From Oscillospiraceae bacterium (lineage in GTDB: Bacteria; Bacillota; Clostridia; Oscillospirales; Acutalibacteraceae), in NCBI GenBank assembly GCA_015066515.1, contig SVOH01000003.1:72535-136534 (forward strand): 64,000 bases of DNA. Direction: 5' to 3'. Shown one piece after another: positions 51,843-59,137 of the stretch. The position numbers and the translations under genes are program-made. The notes under the pieces were generated by a model. That model made no database searches, was not told where the DNA came from, and saw only the letters and a program-made list of their open reading frames with translations. Position 1 is the first letter of the stretch. The number at the start of each line of letters is the position of its first letter.

Positions 51843-53228
51843 ATGGACGAATTTAATCAGAATTTTAATCAAGAGGGCCTAGAGAGTAACGAAGGCGTAG
51901 ATGAGACAGTTCAAAGTAATGACGATATAAATGAAAAAGAAGAAACTGTTAAGGAAAATGTGGTTAATGATGCACCTCAAATAGAGGACGAGCCCGTATG
52001 GAATAAGGTTGAATATTCACCTGTAGGTAGTGTTGAGGATTACAAACCGATGGGCAGAGGGCTAAAGATATTTTGCTTGGCATTAGCTGCTGTTATGGTG
52101 CTTACGGCTACGACTGCTGCGGGATATTTTATGGGAAGAAGCAGTGTATCTAAAGGATATATTGGTAGCAAGGTAGAGGTTGACCTTGCTGCAAGACCTA
52201 AAGATACCGAACAAAGCACACCTGCGCAGGTGTATGAAGCTCTTAATGAGTCGGTAGTCGGGATAAGAATATATAATGATGCCGGTGAGGTAAGCGATGC
52301 TTCGGGTGTAATATATTCTAAAGATGGATATATTGTAACCAACGACCATATTTATTCTGAGATTGGGGCACCAAAATTTAAGGTGTTTACTCACGACGGT
52401 ACCGAATACAATGCAGCCTACGTTGCAGGTGATATGGTAAGTGACCTCGCTGTTTTAAAGATCGAAGGCGGCAAAAATTTTAAGGTTGCAGAGTTTGGCA
52501 ATTCCCAGCAGCTTATAAACGGTGAATCGGTAGTCGCTATTGGCAGACCAAATGATGCTACCGATAATTCATCGATTACAAGTGGTATTGTTTCACTTAC
52601 TCGCCGTAGAGTAAAAACAACGTCAAGCTATACTGCAAGTTTAATACAAACCGATAGTGCTATAAATCCCGGCTCGTCGGGCGGCGCACTTGTTAATATG
52701 TACGGTCAGGTAATTGGTATTACGTCATCAAAGCTTGCAGGTGTTGAGTATGATGCGATAGGCTTTGCTATTCCAACCAAGACTATGAAGCGTGTTGTTG
52801 AGCAGTTGATTGAAGAAGGAAAGGTTACTGACCGCGCAAAGTTGGGTATAACATATACAGAGGTTAATTCGGTAACTGCCGAAATTGAAAGATATGGCGC
52901 TGTGGGGCTTATGGTAGTATCCGTTGGTGAAGACAGTGATATATACGGCAAGGTTGGAGAGGGTGATATGATTACCCATATGAATGGTATTGAAATTACC
53001 AATGACGATATTGTGCTTGATATTATAGAGGATTGTAAGGCAGGCGATACGGTTACACTTACTGTTATGCACGCTAATGAAAGCGTGGTTGATTATGAGG
53101 TTAAGCTACGTGCAAATATAAGCGAGTCTAGTTATTCAAGTGTAATACCTGACCGTAAAAATCCTGCAGAGAACGGTTCTTCGGGTAACTCGAACGGTGG
53201 TATTTTTGATTTTCCGTCAGGAGAATAA
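51843..53228 (+). CDS. membrane-anchored HtrA/DegP-like serine protease
   Basis: The 461-residue protease degrades or refolds damaged envelope proteins. An acidic cytoplasmic N-terminus (about 1-62) precedes one membrane helix (about 65-88), a trypsin-like S1C domain (about 120-315) and one PDZ domain (about 325-425), then a Ser/Gly-rich tail. The triad is His169 (TNDHIYS), Asp201 (SDLAVLK) and Ser279 (NPGSSGGAL). The layout matches Firmicute HtrA/HtrB. It is the third gene of the two-component unit and likely its regulatory target. Confidence 0.93.
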   Translation: MDEFNQNFNQEGLESNEGVDETVQSNDDINEKEETVKENVVNDAPQIEDEPVWNKVEYSPVGSVEDYKPMGRGLKIFCLALAAVMVLTATTAAGYFMGRSSVSKGYIGSKVEVDLAARPKDTEQSTPAQVYEALNESVVGIRIYNDAGEVSDASGVIYSKDGYIVTNDHIYSEIGAPKFKVFTHDGTEYNAAYVAGDMVSDLAVLKIEGGKNFKVAEFGNSQQLINGESVVAIGRPNDATDNSSITSGIVSLTRRRVKTTSSYTASLIQTDSAINPGSSGGALVNMYGQVIGITSSKLAGVEYDAIGFAIPTKTMKRVVEQLIEEGKVTDRAKLGITYTEVNSVTAEIERYGAVGLMVVSVGEDSDIYGKVGEGDMITHMNGIEITNDDIVLDIIEDCKAGDTVTLTVMHANESVVDYEVKLRANISESSYSSVIPDRKNPAENGSSGNSNGGIFDFPSGE

Positions 53229-53249
53229 AAACAATATATTTTAAATGGG

Positions 53250-53282
53250 GACACAAGGTTTAATATGCCTTGTGTCTTTTTT
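53250..53282 (+). terminator. terminator after the htrA-like gene
   Basis: A perfect 9-bp stem (GACACAAGG with CCTTGTGTC) and a 9-base loop are followed by a run of T. Confidence 0.9.
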
Positions 53283-53355
53283 GTTTTTTTAAAATTTTCC
53301 TTTATTAAAAAATATGATTTTGGGGCAAATTAAATTTTGTAAGGGAGGGTGAAAA

Positions 53356-54588
53356 GTGAAAAAATTTATTAAAATTATTTTTGTGTTTTTTCTTATTTTA
53401 TGCAGCTGTATTTTTACTTCAATTTATATTATGAGCGACGATATATCAGAAAACTATAGAATAAACCGCGGCGATGAGTTTAATATTGATACTTTTGTAC
53501 CGATTACGGCAAGCTATAACGGAATTAAGATGTCACAGGGTAGTTTTGCGCGACATATAGGCGACAGCTTTGACGTTGATTTAAAAATTTTTGGTGTAAT
53601 ACCGTTTTCTACCGTAAAAGTAGAAGTTGTAGATGATATGTATGTGCAGGTATTGGGAAATCCGTTTGGTATGAAAATTTATACCGACGGTGTGCTTGTG
53701 ATTGAGAGTGTGAATATTGTAACAGCCAAGGGAAAGGAAAATCCAGCAGAAAGAGCAGGAATTAAAGTAGGGGATTATATTAAAACCGTAAACGGACAGG
53801 CTGTAACTTGTAATGAGGATGTGCTGCAGCTTGTTACCGAATCGGGTGGCAAGGCAATGGAGTTTGAGGTGGTTCGTGACGGTAAAGAGTTTACCTGTAA
53901 GGTTACTCCTGTATTAGAGCAAAGCAGTAGTATTTACCGCATTGGAATATGGGTAAGAGATAGTTCGGCGGGTATTGGTACACTTACATTTTACAGTCCG
54001 TCAAATGACGTAATATGTGGACTTGGTCACGGAATATGCGACAGCGATACCGATATTTTGTTGGAAATAAACGAGGGAGAATTTGTTGAAGCAGATATAA
54101 TAGACGTAGAAAAGGGCAGTGCAGGAACCCCCGGAGCGCTTAAAGGAAAGCTAAGCTATGACAGTATTGCCGATATATCGCTTAATTGTGAAGCGGGTGT
54201 ATACGGTATTATGCAAAAAGATGTGGGCAGCGCCAATCTTACCGAAGTGGCTTTGAAGCAAGAGGTATATAACGGCAGGGCACAAATACTATGCACAGTG
54301 GGTGGCGATACCCCCAAGCTATATGATTGTAAAATAGAAAAGGCGGGCGGCAAATCGGATAAGACACAAAATTTGATTGTAACTATAACGGATAAAGAAC
54401 TAATTAATGCGACAGGTGGTATTGTGCAGGGAATGAGCGGTAGCCCTATATTGCAAGATGGAAAGCTTGTAGGGGCGCTGACGCACGTGCTGGTTGATGA
54501 CAGCAAAACAGGGTATGGCATTTATGCTGAAAATATGCTAGACACCGCCGAGAGTGTAGCAAAAAAGGAATTGAAGAAAGCGTCGTAA
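53356..54588 (+). CDS. spoIVB: SpoIVB peptidase
   Basis: SpoIVB is the forespore-secreted serine peptidase that triggers the intramembrane activation of pro-sigma-K in the mother cell. The 410-residue protein has an N-terminal membrane or signal helix (about 4-24), a PDZ domain (about 95-185; NPAERAGIKVGDYIKTVNG) and the S55 peptidase domain. GLGHGICD (His225) and GMSGSPILQDGKLVGA (catalytic Ser near 361-363) are visible. The GTG start follows GGGAGGGTG. In B. subtilis spo0A lies next to spoIVB; here a metallophosphoesterase gene does. Confidence 0.94.
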   Translation: MKKFIKIIFVFFLILCSCIFTSIYIMSDDISENYRINRGDEFNIDTFVPITASYNGIKMSQGSFARHIGDSFDVDLKIFGVIPFSTVKVEVVDDMYVQVLGNPFGMKIYTDGVLVIESVNIVTAKGKENPAERAGIKVGDYIKTVNGQAVTCNEDVLQLVTESGGKAMEFEVVRDGKEFTCKVTPVLEQSSSIYRIGIWVRDSSAGIGTLTFYSPSNDVICGLGHGICDSDTDILLEINEGEFVEADIIDVEKGSAGTPGALKGKLSYDSIADISLNCEAGVYGIMQKDVGSANLTEVALKQEVYNGRAQILCTVGGDTPKLYDCKIEKAGGKSDKTQNLIVTITDKELINATGGIVQGMSGSPILQDGKLVGALTHVLVDDSKTGYGIYAENMLDTAESVAKKELKKAS

Positions 54589-54622
54589 TAATGCACAATT
54601 CACAATGCATAATGCATAATTG
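54589..54622. repeat. short intergenic repeat of the AATGCACAATGCATAATT type
   Basis: Directly after spoIVB, AATGCACAATTCACAATGCA is followed by a further TAATGCATAATTG. The words AATGCACAAT and ATGCATAATT are shared with 35947-35979, also directly behind a gene. Confidence 0.5.
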
Positions 54623-54645
54623 TTGTGTGACTGCGGCACGGATGT

Positions 54646-54686
54646 AAAAAACCCTCAAGTCAAATATAGACTTGAGAGTTTTTATT
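54646..54686 (+). terminator. terminator downstream of spoIVB
   Basis: An 8-bp perfect core (CTCAAGTC with GACTTGAG) is extended by A-rich and T-rich flanks and followed by TTTTTATTTTG. Confidence 0.86.
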
Positions 54687-54783
54687 TTGCTTTTATTAGA
54701 TAATTATTTTTATTGTATTAAATATCATATATTTTCTCTTGTGGTCATATGATGGACTGGATTTGAATTTTGGAGGAAATATT

Positions 54784-55890
54784 ATGATGAATTGTCAGAA
54801 GCGTAAGTTTTTTATTGTGACTACAATGATTATAGCGATTTGCTTTGTTTCGTTTTTTGTGGGGTGTAGCAAAAATATAGGCAACGATAGTATTAAAGCG
54901 TCTATAGGAAATGCAGAGCAAATTAATGACTTACTAAAATTAAAACATAGATTGCGTGTGAATGAAAATGGTGAATTTACAATACTGTTTTTTTCTGATG
55001 TTCAGTTTAGTACTCCAAATATTGCGGCAAAAACACTAGATGACATTGAAACTATTGTTAGTAGAGAAACACCTGATTTGGTTGTTTTTAACGGCGATAA
55101 TTCTACGGGTATTAAGGATATTGAAAGCATGAGAATTTATATCTCAAATATGACAAGATGTTTGGAAAAAAACAAAATTCCTTGGGCTCACGTATATGGT
55201 AATCACGATGCTGAAGGTGATAATTTACCCAAAGAAATTCAACAGGAAATTTATGAAAGCTTTGATTATTGTGTGTCGAAGGCGGGGGATGAAAATCTGT
55301 TTGGAGTTGGAAATTTTGTGATTCCTGTTCTTGACTATAGTTGTGATAAAATAGAGTTTAACGTATGGTGTTTGGATTCAGGAAGTTCAAGAATTCCGTA
55401 CAATAAATATAAATCTGAGCATAAGGAAGTTGATGGAAATGTGTTTTATGCTCATTATGAACCAATGCAGCAAAATCAGGTGGATTGGTTTAAAAATACT
55501 ACGTCAATACTGGAAAAATATAATGGAGGCCACATTCCAGGTATTATGGCATTTCATATTCCATTGCAAGAGACATATTACGCTTGGAATAATAAAGAAA
55601 AGCTAGGTCTTGAGTGGAGTGGTGAAAAGCGTGAAAATATTAGCGCGCACGCGCAGGATGTTTCGTTGTTTGCAGCCGCAAAGGAGAGTGATATTCTTGC
55701 CATTATTAATAGTCACGACCACTTAAATGATTTTATGGTTAGATATGAGGGTATACGACTGTGTTATACTGCTAGTATTGGAATTAACGAGTATTATGCA
55801 GATGATATGTTGGGTGGGCGTATAGTTAAATTCAGCGCACAAAATCCAACAGACATAAAGACATATATGTCATATGTGAATAGGCGGTAA
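54784..55890 (+). CDS. calcineurin-like metallophosphoesterase lipoprotein
   Basis: The 368-residue protein has a signal with lipobox SFFVGC (Cys near 27) and a metallophosphoesterase domain. Motifs in order are FFSDVQFSTPN (the usual DxH appears as DVQ), VVFNGDNSTG (GDx), AHVYGNHDAEG (GNHD), GIMAFHIPLQ and INSHDHLNDF (C-terminal His ligands). It resembles the Dcr2/Sia1-like group that acts on phosphorylated substrates. The first metal-binding His is Gln, which occurs in some members. The ATG at 54784 has GGAGG seven bases upstream. The unit appears to be a single gene. Confidence 0.83.
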   Translation: MMNCQKRKFFIVTTMIIAICFVSFFVGCSKNIGNDSIKASIGNAEQINDLLKLKHRLRVNENGEFTILFFSDVQFSTPNIAAKTLDDIETIVSRETPDLVVFNGDNSTGIKDIESMRIYISNMTRCLEKNKIPWAHVYGNHDAEGDNLPKEIQQEIYESFDYCVSKAGDENLFGVGNFVIPVLDYSCDKIEFNVWCLDSGSSRIPYNKYKSEHKEVDGNVFYAHYEPMQQNQVDWFKNTTSILEKYNGGHIPGIMAFHIPLQETYYAWNNKEKLGLEWSGEKRENISAHAQDVSLFAAAKESDILAIINSHDHLNDFMVRYEGIRLCYTASIGINEYYADDMLGGRIVKFSAQNPTDIKTYMSYVNRR

Positions 55891-55926
55891 AAAACCACAG
55901 GTCTAGGTTAAGACTTGTGGTTTTCA
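55891..55926. terminator. bidirectional terminator between metallophosphoesterase and XRE genes
   Basis: A 14-bp stem (AAAACCACAGGTCT with AGACTTGTGGTTTT, one G-U) and a 6-base loop serve both convergent genes. Confidence 0.9.
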
Positions 55927-56142
55927 TAAATTTGTTTTGGGATTGTTTGTGCGGTTAAGAAGGTAGTCGACAGATACTTTATGAAAGTCGGCAAGTTTGA
56001 TAAGAATTGCGGTTGGAATATCAATCTCGCCACGTTCGTAGTTACTGTATACTCGCTGACTGCACGAAAGAATCTTGCCCATATCGGTCTGAGTTAAATC
56101 TTTATCTTCTCGTAAGTTACGTATTCTTTCGTATAAAGGCAT
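55924..56142 (-). CDS. XRE-family helix-turn-helix regulator
   Basis: This 72-residue protein is a single Cro/C1-type domain: LYERIRNLREDKDLTQTDMGK, then the recognition helix SCSQRVYSNYERGEID and SVDYLLNRTN. The start at 56142 follows GGTGGTG; the frame upstream is unsupported. It has no effector domain. It is divergent from a membrane protein gene, with two perfect palindromes between the two promoters, so it probably represses both genes. Confidence 0.9.
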   Translation of the reverse strand: MPLYERIRNLREDKDLTQTDMGKILSCSQRVYSNYERGEIDIPTAILIKLADFHKVSVDYLLNRTNNPKTNL

Positions 56143-56186
56143 ATAATGAGCACCACCAATTAATATTATGTGCACATATTATAGTT

Positions 56187-56231
56187 TAGCGAAATATTCG
56201 CTATTGACTTTTAGCGGAAAATCCGCTAAAA
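56187..56231. promoter_or_regulatory. twin palindromic operator between XRE and membrane protein genes
   Basis: Palindrome 1 (56187-56203) has arms TAGCGAA and TTCGCTA around ATA. Palindrome 2 (56209-56231) has arms TTTTAGCGGA and TCCGCTAAAA around AAA. They share TAGCG-N-A geometry and their centres are 25 bp apart. Palindrome 2 fills the spacer and part of the -10 of the rightward promoter. Palindrome 1 abuts a leftward TATAAT at 56178-56183 (read on the minus strand). Confidence 0.82.
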
Positions 56232-56232
56232 T
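56204..56232 (+). promoter_or_regulatory. predicted promoter of the XRE-linked membrane protein
   Basis: TTGACT (56204-56209) and TAAAAT (56227-56232) are spaced by 17 bp with the larger palindrome between and over them, so binding there would block transcription. Confidence 0.75.
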
Positions 56233-56287
56233 AATGGTGGACGTAATTTTTAAAACGTTACATATTTTAATTGAGAAGGGGATTATT

Positions 56288-56797
56288 ATGACCGAACAAA
56301 TTAATGAGCAAGAGTTAAACGAAATTGAAAATGAAGCGCTTGATAAAATGAGCCATGGTCTTAAGGAAATTTGGAAAATTATTATTTTTTGCTGTGTTGG
56401 TTGGTTAATGGTATGTATTGGTATGAAAACAAATCCTATATTTGCGGTGATAGGTGCGCTTATTGTTTCGATTCCATCGGTAATATCGGTTAGACGTTAT
56501 GGTTTTAAGAACATTTTTAACTATGACTATCAAATTGAAACTACATATAGTGATGGTAGCAAAAGGTATGATGCTGATCTAGGCGGCAAGCTTGGAATGT
56601 TGTTTATACAGTTAATTTTGACAATATTTATCGGTGTTGTTGTTACGCCTATAAGATATATTGCATACTGTATAAAATTTAATGCTAACTGCAAAAAGCT
56701 TGATTGGAAGCCTGAATTCAAATTGGGTATTTTATTCCCGACAGTAGTTGGCGTTGGAACGTTTATTGTAGGTTTAATATTAACATCAATATTATAA
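56288..56797 (+). CDS. XRE-linked membrane protein of unknown function
   Basis: The 169-residue protein has an acidic cytoplasmic N-terminus of about 25 residues, then four hydrophobic helices: about 27-44 and 47-62, then about 95-120 and 146-168 (GILFPTVVGVGTFIVGLIL). A polar stretch with RRYGFKNIFNYDYQIETTYSDGSKR separates the two helix pairs. I do not recognise a family. A 54-base leader separates the promoter from the GGGGA ribosome binding site; the start is 56288. Its expression is presumably controlled by the divergent XRE regulator. Confidence 0.72.
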   Translation: MTEQINEQELNEIENEALDKMSHGLKEIWKIIIFCCVGWLMVCIGMKTNPIFAVIGALIVSIPSVISVRRYGFKNIFNYDYQIETTYSDGSKRYDADLGGKLGMLFIQLILTIFIGVVVTPIRYIAYCIKFNANCKKLDWKPEFKLGILFPTVVGVGTFIVGLILTSIL

Positions 56798-56806
56798 TTG
56801 CTCTAT

Positions 56807-56841
56807 AAAAAATCTCCCCTTAGAAAAGGGGAGATTTTTTA
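56807..56841. terminator. bidirectional terminator between membrane protein and GH16 cluster
   Basis: A perfect 11-bp stem (AATCTCCCCTT with AAGGGGAGATT) and AGAA loop lies between A and T runs for the two convergent units. Confidence 0.92.
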
Positions 56842-56852
56842 TTATGTGATAG

Positions 56853-57932
56853 TTATTTGTAAACTCTAAGCCAGTCGACCATCATTGATTGTGGTAAATC
56901 TTCGTCTTTAACCTCGCCCCAAAAAGCGCCGCTGCCTTCGGGTCCTATGTAGCAGGTGTAAAGAATATAAGCGGGGAACACATTTTCTACGGGAGCAATC
57001 TTGTCGTTAACCTTTGCAAGTGAACCGTTTACATAGTAATAAAGAGCGTATTCATTCCAAACACAAGCGTATTCCTGATATTCACCATCCTTGTAACCCG
57101 GAATAGTGTAATCAATTCCAAGTGAGCTTTTTGTAATCGGTTGTGTTTTGGGATCCCAGCCAGGCTCCCAATAATGCTCGGTGTGGGCGCTGCCACGGGT
57201 TGCAGGGTAGTGGAAAATTTCCATAATATCTATTTCGCTACAGCCGTGGAATTCATCGCCTGTGTCGGTGCGTTTAAAGAAATAATCTTCGCGGTATCTG
57301 CCTTGAGGCATTAGCCAAAATGCCGAGAAAATACCGGTAGGTGTAGCAGGCACTCTCATACGGGTGCTAAAACAGCCGTATTTTTGTGAAAATTTATCTT
57401 TTGTGCTGACACCTGCATCGGAGTAATAACATTCAACTCCGTTATGAACTATAGGTGTTTCGTATTTTTCAAAATCAAGGCACAGTTTGTTGTCACGAAC
57501 ATAGTTGTCTTTTGCTCGTCTATATACCATCGGTTTTTTTGATACGCCTGAAAGGGCGTTCCAAATGTCAGTATTAAAGGTTTCAAAATTATCTTCGAGA
57601 GTAATTTCATATTTGCGAAGCTTTATTTTAAGCCTTGCGGTATAGTCGGGATCTTCGGCACGGTGAAGGTCAACGGTCATCCAACCACCCATTTGACGAG
57701 TAGCATCGGGTATGACGATTTCGTCGGACTTAAAGTAAACATCGGGGTAGTCAGCACGAATATTACAGCCGCGTGGGCTTATACGTTCACCCTTAAATAC
57801 AATGTAATACTTGTATGATACCGAATAACCCGGTACACCGGGATGATAGCTTTCGAGATGAATCATAAAATCATCGCATGGTTCGCCTTTGTAAAAGCCT
57901 TCTTCTTTTACGTTTAGTTCGAAATCTGTCAT
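56853..57932 (-). CDS. GH16-type glycoside hydrolase without signal peptide (paralogue D)
   Basis: The 359-residue protein has no signal sequence, so it is probably cytoplasmic. An N-terminal beta domain (about 1-110; ends KIKLRKYEITLEDNF) is followed by a GH16 domain. The catalytic signature EIDIME lies near residue 233, so it should be an active retaining glycosidase or a transglycosylase. The C-terminus MVDWLRVYK is typical. The N-terminal domain matches in layout that of the three lipoprotein paralogues at 3336-7133. It is the last gene of a three-gene unit. An AAAGGAGA ribosome binding site supports the start. Confidence 0.87.
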   Translation of the reverse strand: MTDFELNVKEEGFYKGEPCDDFMIHLESYHPGVPGYSVSYKYYIVFKGERISPRGCNIRADYPDVYFKSDEIVIPDATRQMGGWMTVDLHRAEDPDYTARLKIKLRKYEITLEDNFETFNTDIWNALSGVSKKPMVYRRAKDNYVRDNKLCLDFEKYETPIVHNGVECYYSDAGVSTKDKFSQKYGCFSTRMRVPATPTGIFSAFWLMPQGRYREDYFFKRTDTGDEFHGCSEIDIMEIFHYPATRGSAHTEHYWEPGWDPKTQPITKSSLGIDYTIPGYKDGEYQEYACVWNEYALYYYVNGSLAKVNDKIAPVENVFPAYILYTCYIGPEGSGAFWGEVKDEDLPQSMMVDWLRVYK

Positions 57933-57965
57933 AGGGGTTCTCCTTTTATAATATTTACAGTGAGG

Positions 57966-58025
57966 TGAAGATGTATCCCTCCACCACCTGCGTGGTCCCC
58001 CTCCCTTTAGGCAAGGGAGGCTTTT
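57966..58025. repeat. GC-rich intergenic repeat-like element with hairpin
   Basis: A 60-base segment between paralogues D and E is much richer in C and G than its surroundings. It carries an ACCACCTGCGTGGT palindrome-like part and a hairpin CCTCCCTT/CAAGGGAGG followed on the plus strand by six T. Similar CCTCCCTT...AAGGGAGG elements are scattered in gut Firmicute genomes. No coding potential is seen. Confidence 0.5.
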
Positions 58026-59105
58026 TTATTTATAAACTCTAAGCCAATCAACTTCCATTGTTTGTGGCAGATCTTCGTCTTTAACCTCACCCCAGGATGC
58101 GCCGCTGCCTTCGGGTCCTATGTAGCATGTGTAAAGAATGTAAGCGGGGAACACCTCTTCAACAGGAGCTATTTTATCATTAACCTTTGCGAGTGAACCG
58201 TTTACATAGTAGTAAAGGGCATATTCATTCCAAACGCAAGCGTACTCAATAAATTGACCATCTTTGTAACCCGGAATGGTGTAGTCGTAACCGAGTGAGC
58301 TTTTGGTTTTACCTTGTGTTGCCCAATCCCAGTTTGGCTCCCAATAATGCTCGGTATGAGCAGAACCGAGAGTAGCAGGATGATGGAAAATTTCCATAAT
58401 ATCTATTTCACTACAACCGTGGAAATCATCGCCCGTATCGGTGCGCTTAAAGAAGTAATCATCGCAATATTTACCTTCGGGTAGTAGCCAGAAAGCCGAG
58501 AAAATACCGGTAGGGGTAGCAGGAACCTTGATGCTTGAAGCAAAGCAACCGTATTTTTGTGAGAACTTTCCTTTTGTTATAAGACCTGCGTCAGAATAGT
58601 AGCACTCGTTGCCGTTACGGATAACAGGTTCCTCGTTCTTTTCAAAATCGAGGCATAACTTGCCATTTCGAACATAATTATCTTTAACCTTGGTGTAAGC
58701 CATATCCACCTTGGCGCCATCGTGGCGTGGAGTCCAAAGGTCAGTATTATAGGTTTCGAAGTTGTCTTCGAGGGTCATTTCATATTTACGAAGTTTGATT
58801 TTAAGCTTTGCGGTATAGTCGGGGTCAAGAGCGCAGTGAAGGTCAACGGTCATCCAACCACCCATTTGGCGAGTAGCATCGGGTATGATAATTTCGTCAG
58901 CCTTAAAGAAGACATCAGGGTAGTCGGCACGAATATTACAGCCGCGCGCACTGATACGCTCGCCCTTAAACATAATGTAGTACTTATATACTACAGAGTA
59001 GCCCGGTACGCCCGGATGATAGCTTTCGAGATGAATCATAAAATCATCACACGGTTCGCCTTTGTAAAAGCCTTCTTCTTTTACGTTTAGTTCAAAATCA
59101 GTCAT
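58026..59105 (-). CDS. GH16-type glycoside hydrolase without signal peptide (paralogue E)
   Basis: This 359-residue protein is a close copy of paralogue D: the same length, an identical first 36 residues, and long identical stretches throughout. The catalytic EIDIME is at about residue 233. Differences cluster between residues 125 and 165 (TPRHDGAKVDMAYTKVKDNY here), near the start of the GH16 domain. An AAGGAGG site precedes the ATG. The pair is a recent tandem duplication. No signal peptide is present. Confidence 0.87.
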   Translation of the reverse strand: MTDFELNVKEEGFYKGEPCDDFMIHLESYHPGVPGYSVVYKYYIMFKGERISARGCNIRADYPDVFFKADEIIIPDATRQMGGWMTVDLHCALDPDYTAKLKIKLRKYEMTLEDNFETYNTDLWTPRHDGAKVDMAYTKVKDNYVRNGKLCLDFEKNEEPVIRNGNECYYSDAGLITKGKFSQKYGCFASSIKVPATPTGIFSAFWLLPEGKYCDDYFFKRTDTGDDFHGCSEIDIMEIFHHPATLGSAHTEHYWEPNWDWATQGKTKSSLGYDYTIPGYKDGQFIEYACVWNEYALYYYVNGSLAKVNDKIAPVEEVFPAYILYTCYIGPEGSGASWGEVKDEDLPQTMEVDWLRVYK

Positions 59106-59137
59106 TTGGATAACCTCCTTGAAATAATATGTTAAGT

